Shown here piece after piece: positions 1 to 8,177 of a DNA stretch of 64,000 nucleotides. Made by a program: the position numbers and the translations under genes. Every line of letters starts with the position of its first letter. Position 1 is the stretch's first letter. Source of the DNA: Acholeplasma laidlawii_A (GTDB taxonomy: Bacteria; Bacillota_I; Bacilli_A; Acholeplasmatales; Acholeplasmataceae); assembly GCF_030166555.2 (NCBI RefSeq), contig NZ_CP126461.2. One strand, 5' to 3'. The notes under the pieces were generated by a model that was not told the DNA's origin, ran no database searches, and saw only the letters and a list, made by a program, of their open reading frames with translations.

Positions 1-122
1 TGGCGTGCTTCTGACTTCATGCCTTCAATTTCAGTTCTTAAAGTTTCAATTTCAAGACTAGATTCCTTTTCAATGGCTGTTTTGAAATATTTACTTAATT
101 CTTCGTTATTGTTAAATTTCAT
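1..122 (-). CDS. ntpE: V-type ATPase subunit E, N-terminal part (cut by window edge)
   Basis: The first 40 codons of a gene that continues beyond position 1. The start ATG is at 122-120, seven bases after the stop of the subunit F gene, with a weak AGGTG-type ribosome site. The visible peptide begins MKFNNNEELSKYF and continues as charged, helix-forming sequence, as in the N-terminal coiled coil of subunit E, which pairs with the subunit H/G helix to form the peripheral stalk linking the soluble and membrane sectors. The identification rests on this helix character and on its place after subunit F in the operon, since no catalytic motif is visible. Subunits A, B and D are expected beyond the edge. 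Confidence 0.75.
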   Translation of the reverse strand, partial: MKFNNNEELSKYFKTAIEKESSLEIETLRTEIEGMKSEAR

Positions 123-129
123 GATACAC

Positions 130-444
130 CTACTTTGTTAGTTTTACACCGATTGCTTTAGATACATAATCATCGACACTCTCACCCATATTTGATTTTC
201 CGTGTCTGTCTGGTATTTCTATAAATAATGGGTTTTGATTTCTAAGTTTTAATTCGGATATTAATTCAGGTGCCAGTAAAACGACCTTGGTAGTGAGTAA
301 AACAATCGCAATCGATTCATCTTGCGTGATTGTTTTTAATGTCTCAACAAGGTGTGTTTTCTCATGGATGACTTCACCTTCGATGCCTACTAATCTTAAC
401 CCGACTAATGTGTCTACGTTGTCACTTAAAAGATAAAACCTCAT
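130..444 (-). CDS. ntpG: V-type ATPase subunit F
   Basis: A 104-residue protein of the size and fold pattern of subunit F, the small central-stalk protein that binds subunit D inside the A/B headpiece. The N-terminus MRFYLLSDNVDTLVGLRLVGIEGE matches the family's opening beta strand and the nucleotide-fold-like segment with a conserved GxRLxGI. IAIVLLTTKVVLLAP follows as the second core strand. The start ATG follows AAAGGGAAATTATC, and the stop is TAG. It lies between subunits K and E. Family nomenclature varies: NtpG in Enterococcus, AtpF/AhaF elsewhere. Confidence 0.85.
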   Translation of the reverse strand: MRFYLLSDNVDTLVGLRLVGIEGEVIHEKTHLVETLKTITQDESIAIVLLTTKVVLLAPELISELKLRNQNPLFIEIPDRHGKSNMGESVDDYVSKAIGVKLTK

Positions 445-460
445 GATAATTTCCCTTTAA

Positions 461-913
461 TTAAGCGATTGCTGGAATCGTATTTAAAATCAAGATAGAA
501 ATTAACATACCGTAAATCGCAACCCCTTCGCCTAAAGCAACGAAGATTAATGATTTACCTAAGTTTTTTGGATTTTCAGAAATAGCGCCAATCGCTGCTG
601 GCGCTGCAGCTGCAACCGCAATACCCGCACCAAGTGCTGATGCACCAGTTGAGATTGCTGCACCTAAATAACCAAATGCTGCTGCTTGATAGAAAAATCC
701 TGATTCAGCTACACCTGGAGTTGCAAACTCAGCTGCAAATGCAAAAGGTGCAATGATTGCTACTGTAAAGAAGAATGTTGCAAATAAACCAATGTGTAAC
801 ATAATTCTTTTTTTAGCTGATAAAGCAGATACTGAACCCTTAAAAACTTTAACTAAAGGTAATGCGATAAAGATTACCCCTAACACGATGATACTTAATA
901 AAATCCATTCCAT
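461..913 (-). CDS. ntpK: V-type ATPase subunit K (proteolipid, rotor ring)
   Basis: A 150-residue membrane protein that forms the ion-carrying rotor ring. Four hydrophobic segments are visible (about 3-20, 38-60, 77-110 and 121-145). The second hairpin is canonical: a Gly/Ala-rich helix with STGASALGAGIAV, the loop ISENP, and a last helix with the ion-binding carboxylate E129 in ALGEGVAIYG. The first hairpin is unlike it and has no acidic residue in its second helix (LHIGLFATFFFTVAIIAP), so each protomer should supply one ion site. Strong ribosome site AGGAGG. Whether the ion is sodium or proton cannot be settled by eye. Confidence 0.93.
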   Translation of the reverse strand: MEWILLSIIVLGVIFIALPLVKVFKGSVSALSAKKRIMLHIGLFATFFFTVAIIAPFAFAAEFATPGVAESGFFYQAAAFGYLGAAISTGASALGAGIAVAAAAPAAIGAISENPKNLGKSLIFVALGEGVAIYGMLISILILNTIPAIA

Positions 914-925
914 AATTCTTTCCTC

Positions 926-2839
926 CTAAGATATTGGATTAAACACAATTCCGTCACCATCATAGTAACGTGAAAACATTTCATAAAACTCTAATCTTAA
1001 TACTTGAATACTTACTAGTAAACCTTCAAGACCCATAACAAATAAGTTACCTAATACTAAGACAACAAGGTTTGTACCATCATTTGCTAAAGTATTAACA
1101 ACCATCATTAACCCAGCATGCACTAAGACGAATCCGGCAACACGTAAGAATGATAAGGTGTTTGTTACATAACTTAATATAATTTCAAACATTTCAAATA
1201 CTGCTTCTGTTAAGAATCCACCCACACCATCAGGAAACATTGCTTCCCCATGGAATTTACGTTCGATTGGTTCTTGTAAGAACATCAGTATAACTGGTAT
1301 GCCAATGAATAATATGATTGGAATAATTGAGAACAATCCAGGAATTTGTAACAACATACCACCTGCGATACCCACTAAGATATAACCATAAAATATAAGA
1401 CCAGCTAAACCATTAGGGGAGGCGATTGCTTTTGCATATTCTTTAAGTTTAAACTTATAGAATGTGCTTACAAATATCGACATTAATAATAACATCGCAC
1501 CAAAGCTCACACTCAGTAATACAAGTGTCATCGTATTACTAGATGACATCGCGTGGAAAGGTAAGAAATCAATACCTAGCCAATCATAAAGTGGCATTAA
1601 GAAGTCTTGGTTACCGAAAAATTCACCATAAATAAGTCCGAAGAATGCGCCACTTAAGCCGATTCTAGCAATAATTGGACCTAAACTCCAATTTTTAAAC
1701 TTACCTAATAAGAACCCAATGAGTGATAATAATAAGCCTTGACCTAAATCACCAAACATCATACCAAATAATAAGGTATAAGTGATTGCCATTAAGTTGG
1801 TTGGATCAATACTACCATAGGTTGGAATACCATACATTTCAACATAAGTTTCAAAGGGTCTACTAAACCAATTGTTTTTAAGTTTAGTAGGTGGTGTAAA
1901 ACGTCTATCACTTTGAGCTTCTGATGCATCGACACTTAAGTTGGCTAAACCATCAAATAACTTTTCAAACTGAGCTACTTTATTTGCTTCAACAAACCCG
2001 GAAATCGACATTCTGTCACCCAGTAATACAACGTGACGTCTTGATTTATACATTAAATCAATAAACTCTAATTCACCTTTAATAATACCTAGGCGCTCTT
2101 GATACTTTTGTACTAAATCAATTAAAATCTGCCTAAACTCCTGAATTTCTTGTTCGTTTTTCTTAATTACTTCTCTTAATGCTTCTTGTGCATTTTCTGG
2201 TGTACCATGTACAAAGTCAGGAATGTAAACACGCTCAAAGTATAGGGAAGTAAATAAGTTATCAATTTCATGTTTATATTCATTAGAAGTTAAATATAGA
2301 CACCATAATTCCTTTGTTTCTTTTTCTTCAGTAAAAGGAATAAAGATAAATGGTTTATGACTATAATAACTAATACGTTCGATACTATCAAAAGGTAGTT
2401 TACCAATACGTACAGTAACAAACTTAGCAGAGAATAAATCATCAAATGATAATTCTAAATCCGCTAAATTTTCTAATTGCTTTAAAGCAATCAATATATT
2501 AGAGTTTTCTTGCTCTAATGCCTTAATATCATCAAATTCTGTCTTAAATTCTTGGTGAGATTTTAAAATATATTGATGCATATCATCTAAAGTTGTTTTT
2601 AATTTTCTTGTTTTAACAGGAAGTAAGGTTAAGTTAAGTTCTTCTTCAATCTCATGGATTTGTTCAAGTAACTCTGTTGCAGGGTTTGTACCCTCAAAAG
2701 TAGTTGAACCATGCACAGTACTTAAGATCTTTTGATTATCTACTGGATGGAACCCTGAAAAATCAATGAATCTTCTTAAGACTTCATCGACCATACGCTT
2801 ATCCGCTGTTAAGTTGACTAATTTCATTTTTGTTATCAT
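926..2839 (-). CDS. ntpI: V-type ATPase subunit I (membrane stator, a subunit)
   Basis: A 637-residue protein with the two-part build of subunit I: a soluble N-terminal arm of about 340 residues rich in coiled coil (LEQIHEIEEELNL and the repeat around KKNEQEIQEF), then a C-terminal half with seven or eight hydrophobic helices. The conserved entry to the membrane part (GDLGQGLLL) is present. The essential arginine that faces the rotor glutamate is seen in VSIQVLRLEFYEMF near the C-terminus. Expected length is 600-660. The start ATG at 2839 follows AGAGG, and the gene is nine bases from subunit C upstream and twelve from subunit K downstream. TAG stop. Confidence 0.95.
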   Translation of the reverse strand: MITKMKLVNLTADKRMVDEVLRRFIDFSGFHPVDNQKILSTVHGSTTFEGTNPATELLEQIHEIEEELNLTLLPVKTRKLKTTLDDMHQYILKSHQEFKTEFDDIKALEQENSNILIALKQLENLADLELSFDDLFSAKFVTVRIGKLPFDSIERISYYSHKPFIFIPFTEEKETKELWCLYLTSNEYKHEIDNLFTSLYFERVYIPDFVHGTPENAQEALREVIKKNEQEIQEFRQILIDLVQKYQERLGIIKGELEFIDLMYKSRRHVVLLGDRMSISGFVEANKVAQFEKLFDGLANLSVDASEAQSDRRFTPPTKLKNNWFSRPFETYVEMYGIPTYGSIDPTNLMAITYTLLFGMMFGDLGQGLLLSLIGFLLGKFKNWSLGPIIARIGLSGAFFGLIYGEFFGNQDFLMPLYDWLGIDFLPFHAMSSSNTMTLVLLSVSFGAMLLLMSIFVSTFYKFKLKEYAKAIASPNGLAGLIFYGYILVGIAGGMLLQIPGLFSIIPIILFIGIPVILMFLQEPIERKFHGEAMFPDGVGGFLTEAVFEMFEIILSYVTNTLSFLRVAGFVLVHAGLMMVVNTLANDGTNLVVLVLGNLFVMGLEGLLVSIQVLRLEFYEMFSRYYDGDGIVFNPIS

Positions 2840-2847
2840 AAGGACCT

Positions 2848-3879
2848 CTAAAATACCATCATGGTTCTGATTTCACTTTCTGGTACACTGTATCTAATAC
2901 CTTCTATTAAGTGAATTAAATTGCTTACTTCTAAATCTGATAAAATCATATAACCTAAGAAGACCATAGATGGATGTGTACCGTAATACATTAGTTTACT
3001 TGCAATCTTATATTGCATATGATCTGTAAAATATTCTAGATATATTTGGTCTTGTTCACCCACAAATGTTTTATCGACCATTTCAATAATACGATTTAAT
3101 ATTTGATTTGGATCTTCTACTTTTAAGATTTGTTCTAACTTTTCTTCACCAATTCTATTGGTTGGGATCAGTGTCGATTTAATCTCTAAATTATTGACTT
3201 TATAATATTTCTTTAAACGATAAATCTTAGTGATGTTTTCAATTTCAATTTTGGATTTGAAAACATCTTCTAATTCTTTTTTACGATTACCTTTGTAATG
3301 TTTTTGAATATGTGTGAAGGCGTAATCGTAATAATCATTTTCAAATAAAGCTTCAAATTCATAATACTTAATGTCTTCATTTTTAACATTTCTAAAACTC
3401 TTTAACATCTCTTGATATTTAGTGCCTTTTAATGCCTCGACAAATTCAGCTAAATTTTTAGTGAGTGCGATTGCTTCAAAATCAATTTTGGAATACTGGT
3501 TAAAGTAGACCGGTAAATCTTTAACAACATCATATACTTCACTAGAAATAAAACTACGTATCATAGATAATAGTACTTCATGTTCTTGATGCAGAAGACT
3601 AAGCAAATAAAAAGATTGATCTTTCATCTTTAAAAATTTAATGATACGCATTAAATCGTTAAATTTTTGACGACGAATAAGGCCTTCAAGTCGACTTCTA
3701 TTAATTGTATTTTCTGAAACCTTACTTAAAATATCTTGATATCCTGGATGTTTCTTCAAGAATGAAGATACATCAGAAATTGATCTTTTTTTAAGTAGTT
3801 CATTATAATCACTAGATTTTAGAGCATTCGCACGAATGGTCTTAATTTTAGTAATTAGTGCATTATGTGCGCCAATCAA
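2848..3879 (-). CDS. ntpC: V-type ATPase subunit C (central stalk/rotor connector)
   Basis: A 343-residue, mostly helical soluble protein of the V-ATPase AC39/C family, which couples the D/F shaft to the proteolipid ring. The family opening, an N-terminal helix with ALITKIKTIRANAL, is present, as is the C-terminal region with YKIASKLMYYGTHPSMVFLGYMIL and EIRNLI-like segments. The best start is the TTG at 3879-3877, which overlaps the TGA of the preceding gene and follows AGGTGA; no nearby ATG would keep the conserved N-terminus. It is translationally coupled to the upstream coiled-coil subunit. Confidence 0.9.
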   Translation of the reverse strand: MIGAHNALITKIKTIRANALKSSDYNELLKKRSISDVSSFLKKHPGYQDILSKVSENTINRSRLEGLIRRQKFNDLMRIIKFLKMKDQSFYLLSLLHQEHEVLLSMIRSFISSEVYDVVKDLPVYFNQYSKIDFEAIALTKNLAEFVEALKGTKYQEMLKSFRNVKNEDIKYYEFEALFENDYYDYAFTHIQKHYKGNRKKELEDVFKSKIEIENITKIYRLKKYYKVNNLEIKSTLIPTNRIGEEKLEQILKVEDPNQILNRIIEMVDKTFVGEQDQIYLEYFTDHMQYKIASKLMYYGTHPSMVFLGYMILSDLEVSNLIHLIEGIRYSVPESEIRTMMVF

Positions 3880-4193
3880 TTATCTTCACCTAATATAAAA
3901 TCCATTAGTTCTTTAAGCCAAACATCTTTATTCGCTTCATATTGCTTAACGATGTTTGCTTCCCTAATGGCATTTTTTTCTTGGTATTGAACAAGACGTT
4001 GTTCGAATAGTATTTGGGCATCAACCTCTAATTGCTTGGTTTGATTTTCAAGTTCAAGTAGTTGTTGATTTTTTAAATCCGCCTTCATTTCTTTAAAGGA
4101 ATTGAAGAGTTCTTCTTTTTCTTTTTTTAGTTCTTCAATTTCTAATCTAGCTTGTTGATCGAGTTGAATAACCTCACGAATTAATGTTTTCAT
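3876..4193 (-). CDS. V-type ATPase subunit H/G-like coiled-coil protein
   Basis: First gene of the ATPase operon. The 105-residue product is almost wholly charged coiled coil (for example EIEELKKEKEELFNSFKEM), with no membrane helix. This matches the peripheral-stalk subunit H/G (NtpF in Enterococcus, AhaH in archaea), the helical partner of subunit E. The assignment rests on coiled-coil character, length and operon position, because the family is too divergent for a motif. It ends in TGA overlapping the TTG start of subunit C. The ribosome site is weak and distant. Confidence 0.7.
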   Translation of the reverse strand: MKTLIREVIQLDQQARLEIEELKKEKEELFNSFKEMKADLKNQQLLELENQTKQLEVDAQILFEQRLVQYQEKNAIREANIVKQYEANKDVWLKELMDFILGEDN

Positions 4194-4287
4194 AGTCTTT
4201 TATTCGCCTTCTTTTACTTACTTTTATTTCTGCCGTTTACATATATGCATTGTTATGTATATCATAGCATATTTTTATACCTTTTTC

Positions 4288-4316
4288 ATTATAGTCCTAT
4301 GCTTTTTAAATTACAA
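4288..4316 (-). promoter_or_regulatory. Promoter of the V-type ATPase operon
   Basis: On the minus strand: -35 TTGTAA (4311-4316), 17-base spacer, -10 TATAAT (4288-4293). The predicted transcript start is near 4281, giving a leader of about 85 bases before the first gene. It lies just beyond the gap terminator. Confidence 0.7.
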
Positions 4317-4326
4317 GGGTAAATTA

Positions 4327-4358
4327 GATAAAACCCCGCAACCTAGGCTACGGGGTGA
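4327..4358 (-). terminator. Rho-independent terminator of gap
   Basis: The stem ACCCCG/CGGGGT (4333-4338 with 4351-4356) is followed on the minus strand by TTTATCT. It is 17 bases past the gap stop codon and insulates gap from the ATPase promoter. Confidence 0.8.
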
Positions 4359-4372
4359 AATCGATTGCTATC

Positions 4373-5386
4373 TTACTTAGTTAAATTAGCGATTTTTGCC
4401 ATAACTCTGATAAGTTGAGCAGTGTATGACATTTCATTATCATACCAACCCATAATTTTAACAAATTTAGCATCTGTTTTTAAGATTTGAGTTGTGTTTG
4501 CATCATAAATTGATCCGAAGTGTGAACCGATTACATCAGCAGATACGATTGGATCTGGTTGATATTGTAATGATTCGTTAGCAGCAGCTTTGAAAGCAGC
4601 ATCAATTTCAGCTAATGTCACTTCTTTACCTAATTCAACTGTTAAGTCAACGATTGAACCAGTAATTGTAGGTACACGTAAAGCTGTTCCGTCTAATTTA
4701 CCTTTTAATTGAGGTAATACTATACCGATTGCAGCAGCAGCTCCTGTTGAAGATGGGATGATGCTAGAAGCAGCAGCACGTCCACGTCTTGACATGAAAC
4801 CTTTTTTGTGTGGTTGATCCATTAATGATTGGTCATTAGTGTAAGCATGAACAGTAGTCATGAAACCTTTAACGATACCAAAGTTATCATCTAAAACTTT
4901 TGCTAAAGGAGCTAAAGCATTAGTTGTACATGATGCAGCTGAAACGATTGTTTCAGTTCCATCTAAGATGTTGTCGTTAACGTTGTAAACAACAGTTTTA
5001 ACGCCTTCACCTGTTGCTGGTGCAGAAACTACAACTTTCTTAGCACCCGCTTTGATGTGTAAACCAGCTTTTTCAGCTGATGTGAATAATCCAGTTGACT
5101 CTAATACTACGTCAACACCAAGTGTACCCCATGGTAACTCAGATGGATCTTTTTGAGCGTAAACAGTGATTGATTTACCATCAACTACTAATTTATCTCC
5201 GTTTGTTGATACTTCATGACCTTTGAAAGGACCTTGAGCTGTATCATACTTTAAAAGGTAAGCAAGAGTTTCTGTATCCGTTAAATCGTTGATTGCCACA
5301 ACATCAAATGCTGGGTTATCTACCATTAAACGAAACGCAAGTCTACCAATACGACCAAATCCGTTAATTGCTACTTTGATAGCCAT
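4373..5386 (-). CDS. gap: Glyceraldehyde-3-phosphate dehydrogenase
   Basis: Glycolytic GAPDH of 337 residues, the standard length. It oxidises glyceraldehyde-3-phosphate with NAD and phosphate to 1,3-bisphosphoglycerate. Visible signatures: the NAD-binding GFGRIGR at 9-15, Asp34 in the NAD-preferring position, the active-site ASCTTNALAPL with Cys153, and the catalytic His180 in TTVHAYTNDQ. The C-terminal WYDNEMSYTAQLIR is typical. A strong AGGAGG precedes the ATG. It stands alone, with its own promoter and a cre-like site, apart from pgk and tpiA at 34-37 kb. Confidence 0.98.
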   Translation of the reverse strand: MAIKVAINGFGRIGRLAFRLMVDNPAFDVVAINDLTDTETLAYLLKYDTAQGPFKGHEVSTNGDKLVVDGKSITVYAQKDPSELPWGTLGVDVVLESTGLFTSAEKAGLHIKAGAKKVVVSAPATGEGVKTVVYNVNDNILDGTETIVSAASCTTNALAPLAKVLDDNFGIVKGFMTTVHAYTNDQSLMDQPHKKGFMSRRGRAAASSIIPSSTGAAAAIGIVLPQLKGKLDGTALRVPTITGSIVDLTVELGKEVTLAEIDAAFKAAANESLQYQPDPIVSADVIGSHFGSIYDANTTQILKTDAKFVKIMGWYDNEMSYTAQLIRVMAKIANLTK

Positions 5387-5438
5387 ATGTAATTCCTCCT
5401 AATATTTTGATTTTTATTCAGTACTATTTTATCATAAT

Positions 5439-5476
5439 TATTTTATTATGCTCGTATTTTAAGATAATTTCAAATT
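5439..5476 (-). promoter_or_regulatory. Promoter of gap
   Basis: Minus strand: -35 TTGAAA at about 5471-5476, 17-base spacer, -10 CATAAT near 5448-5453. A second -10-like TATGAT lies further downstream (about 5430). The -35 box directly abuts the cre-like palindrome at 5475-5489. Confidence 0.55.
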
Positions 5477-5489
5477 GTAAACGTTTACT
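5475..5489. promoter_or_regulatory. cre-like CcpA operator upstream of gap
   Basis: TTGTAAACGTTTACT fits every position of the Gram-positive cre consensus WTGNAANCGNWNNCW, and contains the perfect 12-base palindrome GTAAACGTTTAC (5477-5488). It overlaps or touches the upstream edge of the proposed gap -35 box and is also in the region upstream of the divergent CYTH gene. CcpA itself is encoded at 16025-17017. Confidence 0.65.
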
Positions 5490-5557
5490 TACCATAATCC
5501 CCATTATTTAAAAAATAATACAACTATGATATAATTGTTTACAAGAGGTATATTATA

Positions 5558-6115
5558 ATGCACATGAATGTAGAAATTGAATTTAAAACACGCATCACTA
5601 AAGAAAAATATGATGAACTTATTGATATATTTGAATTAGACCAAAATGTTTTCAAACAAACTAACTACTATTTTGATACACCTGAACTTGATTTAAACAA
5701 GCGCTCTATGGTTCTTAGAATCAGACATAAAAGAGATGCATTTAAATTGACGTTAAAGTCTCAAAGTGAAACCGGTTCATTCGAGTATCATGTCTTAATT
5801 GATGCTGAACAAGCTGAAAAGATGAAAAAAGACGGATTCCATACAAAAGAATTCTTTGAACAAATTGATTATCATGTATATTTCCAAGCATCATTAGACA
5901 ACTTTAGAGCATCTACACCTTACATGGGTGGTATTCTATTCTTAGATTATAATGAGTATTGCGGTAAAACCGATTACGAACTTGAATACGAAGCAGATCA
6001 TTTTGAAACTGGTTTAGAAATCTTTAACAAGATGTTACACAAATTCAATATTGAATTTGAACAAACCAAGAGAAAAAGTGAACGCGCGCTACTTTGTATT
6101 GTACCAACTCTATAA
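5558..6115 (+). CDS. CYTH-domain protein (YjbK-like triphosphate phosphohydrolase)
   Basis: A 185-residue protein that is a single CYTH domain. The defining ExExK motif is at the N-terminus (E6, E8, K10), and the tunnel-lining basic and acidic residues follow (RIRHKRDAFKLTLK, LEYEADHFETG, KRKSERAL). CYTH proteins hydrolyse inorganic triphosphate, thiamine triphosphate or similar compounds with a divalent metal; Bacillus YjbK is the closest architectural match. Which substrate is used cannot be told from sequence. Two ATGs lie near the start (codons 1 and 3). Transcribed divergently from gap and followed by a strong terminator. Confidence 0.85.
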   Translation: MHMNVEIEFKTRITKEKYDELIDIFELDQNVFKQTNYYFDTPELDLNKRSMVLRIRHKRDAFKLTLKSQSETGSFEYHVLIDAEQAEKMKKDGFHTKEFFEQIDYHVYFQASLDNFRASTPYMGGILFLDYNEYCGKTDYELEYEADHFETGLEIFNKMLHKFNIEFEQTKRKSERALLCIVPTL

Positions 6116-6125
6116 ATACTTAACA

Positions 6126-6160
6126 AACGTTTAAACTTAAAAGTTTAGACGTTTTTTTAT
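6126..6160 (+). terminator. Terminator of the CYTH gene
   Basis: A 12-base stem (6126-6137 with 6142-6153, one G-U pair) with a four-base loop, followed by seven Ts. Confidence 0.85.
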
Positions 6161-6163
6161 AAT

Positions 6164-6196
6164 AAAAACACCTACTGATATCAAATAGGTGTTTTT
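6164..6196. terminator. Bidirectional terminator between convergent genes
   Basis: A perfect 11-base stem AAAAACACCTA/TAGGTGTTTTT (6164-6174 with 6186-6196) with A and T runs on both sides. It can stop the CYTH transcript and the NERD transcript coming from the other side. Confidence 0.75.
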
Positions 6197-6232
6197 ACAT
6201 GGCGCTACTTAAGGTTCCCCGCCCTTACTCCA

Positions 6233-6991
6233 TCATTTTTTAATCAACTGGATAACCTCATTTACATGATTCGTCTTCGTTGATTGATCTTTCAATATGG
6301 CCAGTTCTAATCTAGGTTTAATTTCACTTAACATGTCATCACTAAATATATCTGGTCCATGGGTTAATATATCTTTTGTATATTTAATCGTATCTTTTGT
6401 CTGCATTACACGCGCTGTGTCATCCACTTTAATTTTACTTAACCTACTTCGATTTGAAAAGCTAACCACTGGATAGACCGATTCAAATGGAATTGCTAAA
6501 TAGTTTTCTAGTGCTTTATGGTGTGCATAGTTTTGTCGTAACGGATTATAGAATTTGTGTTTACTAAAATGATTTAGAACTTGTGTCCAATGCGTATCTT
6601 GTTTAGAACCATAAATATAGCCTCCATAGTTTTTAACTTCATATACGATTAAACATTTTTTGCTTACAACTAATAGATCTAGTTCTGTATGTGTCGTATT
6701 TAAACCAGGTAAGTAAATATTTGTAAATATCGTATCCTCTGCCTTCATTAGTCTTTTTAGTTTACGATATAATCTAAACTCACCCATATGACCTTTGTTA
6801 AAATAGGTTTTAAAGAATCCGTTGCCTGATTTCTTCTTATATCCGCTTTGATAGATGGTAATTACATCATAGATAAAACAAATCAATTTAATGAATAGGT
6901 TCATCATAAGTGTAATTAGTGTTACAAGTAGTGATGTAACACCTGTAAAAATATCTAATATATCCGTTTGGTTCTTTTTTCTTCGTGCCAT
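6233..6991 (-). CDS. Membrane-anchored NERD-domain protein
   Basis: A 252-residue protein: a basic N-terminus (MARRKKNQ), one long hydrophobic stretch at about 12-45, and then a NERD (nuclease-related) domain from about 70 to 200. Domain marks visible: GHMGEFRLYRKLKRL, the strand with HTELDLLVVSKKCLIVYEVKNYGG (Asp, Glu and Lys of a restriction-fold-like active site), and NPLRQNYAHHKAL with the W-x-Q strand before it. NERD proteins are presumed nucleases, but their role is largely unknown. Standalone gene, with no toxin-antitoxin or defence neighbours seen. Confidence 0.8.
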   Translation of the reverse strand: MARRKKNQTDILDIFTGVTSLLVTLITLMMNLFIKLICFIYDVITIYQSGYKKKSGNGFFKTYFNKGHMGEFRLYRKLKRLMKAEDTIFTNIYLPGLNTTHTELDLLVVSKKCLIVYEVKNYGGYIYGSKQDTHWTQVLNHFSKHKFYNPLRQNYAHHKALENYLAIPFESVYPVVSFSNRSRLSKIKVDDTARVMQTKDTIKYTKDILTHGPDIFSDDMLSEIKPRLELAILKDQSTKTNHVNEVIQLIKK

Positions 6992-7113
6992 TTTTTATGC
7001 CCTCTTTTCAAGTTATCTTTTATCGATAAACCTATTATAGTGGCATAAAACAATAAAAAAAGACGTTGTGACAATATAGCAACATCTTTAATATGATTGT
7101 GACAATTCTTCAA

Positions 7114-8094
7114 CTATTTGTCTTTATAAAGTTTTTGAGGTGGATTACCATAGGCATCAAATATAATGTCATATTTATTATAGTATTTAGAAATATTGAT
7201 AAAATCTATAATATTTATAATATACAATATACAACTTAATATAAGTGTGGCAATATTTATCGTGTTAATCAACAATGTAAAAAGAAAATAAACAAGTTGA
7301 AAAGATCCTAAACTTATAAGTAAAAAACTTAAATCGTAACCTTCTAGCTGATTATCATAACGGATTGTTTTAAATCTAAATGGTAGATGCACAATAGATA
7401 CAATTAAGACCATCATATAGAACATAAGAATTACTATATATAAACCAATGATTTGAAACAGCGATTCATCTAATTGGCTTAATGACAATAAATTGAATAC
7501 AAGTAACATAATCATGAGTATAAACATGGTGATTCTACTGTAAATATGCATTTTAACTGAAACCGGATCTTCCAATTTAGCTTGATAATATATATCGTCG
7601 GTATAATTAATAATAAATTGTTCTTTCTTCCTAAGATATCTCATAACAATAAATAATGAAATAATCATAGTACTTAACACGAGTACCATAAAATACTCGC
7701 TCTTTAACTTTAAAATATCAGCAATAAAGGTAAGTGTTACAGCGATTATTAATAATAAAGCAATCAAAACAAAAGGTTTTTTAAAGAATGGTTTATAATT
7801 TAGAAATAGTTTTATTTTTTGTGGTATTTGAGGCTCAAATTTATTTTCTACTGCGCTTATCCTTAAAAGTTCTTTTTTTGTGTAGTATAGATCATTGACA
7901 CTTATACTAAAATAAGAAGCAGCTTGATAAATATGCTCAGGACTCATGTTAGATACACCACTTTTCCATTTGGATAAAAGTGTCCTATCTAAATCGTTTG
8001 CATGTGCATAAGCTGACATTGTGATACCTTTTAACTTTAAATAACTAAAGAAGTTTTCCTGAATGATTTCTTGCCTTCTTGTATTTTGTTCCAT
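7114..8094 (-). CDS. HTH (XRE-like) protein with C-terminal membrane domain
   Basis: A 326-residue protein. Residues about 10-75 form a helix-turn-helix resembling XRE/Cro (MSAYAHANDLDRTLLSKWKSG, then an IYQAASYFSISVNDLYY tail). From about 105 to the end there are six to eight hydrophobic helices (for example IALLLIIAVTLTFIADIL, IISLFIVM, ILMIMLLVFNLL). This is the layout of a membrane-tethered DNA-binding protein, which could sense an envelope signal. No target or ligand can be named. The ATG at 8094 follows a purine-rich AGGAGAT site. Flanked by NERD and spx, both on the same strand but with separate spacing. Confidence 0.7.
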   Translation of the reverse strand: MEQNTRRQEIIQENFFSYLKLKGITMSAYAHANDLDRTLLSKWKSGVSNMSPEHIYQAASYFSISVNDLYYTKKELLRISAVENKFEPQIPQKIKLFLNYKPFFKKPFVLIALLLIIAVTLTFIADILKLKSEYFMVLVLSTMIISLFIVMRYLRKKEQFIINYTDDIYYQAKLEDPVSVKMHIYSRITMFILMIMLLVFNLLSLSQLDESLFQIIGLYIVILMFYMMVLIVSIVHLPFRFKTIRYDNQLEGYDLSFLLISLGSFQLVYFLFTLLINTINIATLILSCILYIINIIDFINISKYYNKYDIIFDAYGNPPQKLYKDK

Positions 8095-8145
8095 TTAAAA
8101 ATCTCCTCACGCTATTACACTATAGCGCCATTTTACCATGAATAT

Positions 8146-8177
8146 AAAAAAAAGAATAACTCATAAAAGTTATTCTT
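8146..8177 (-). terminator. Terminator of spx, overlapping its stop codon
   Basis: The stem AAGAATAACT/AGTTATTCTT (8152-8161 with 8168-8177) is followed on the minus strand by about seven Ts. The spx stop codon (8170-8172) and last Glu codons lie inside the upstream arm, so a ribosome finishing spx covers half the hairpin. Confidence 0.8.

Noticed and set aside
6126..6160. ACGTTTAAA near 6128 as another operator.
   Set aside because: It is one arm of the CYTH terminator hairpin.
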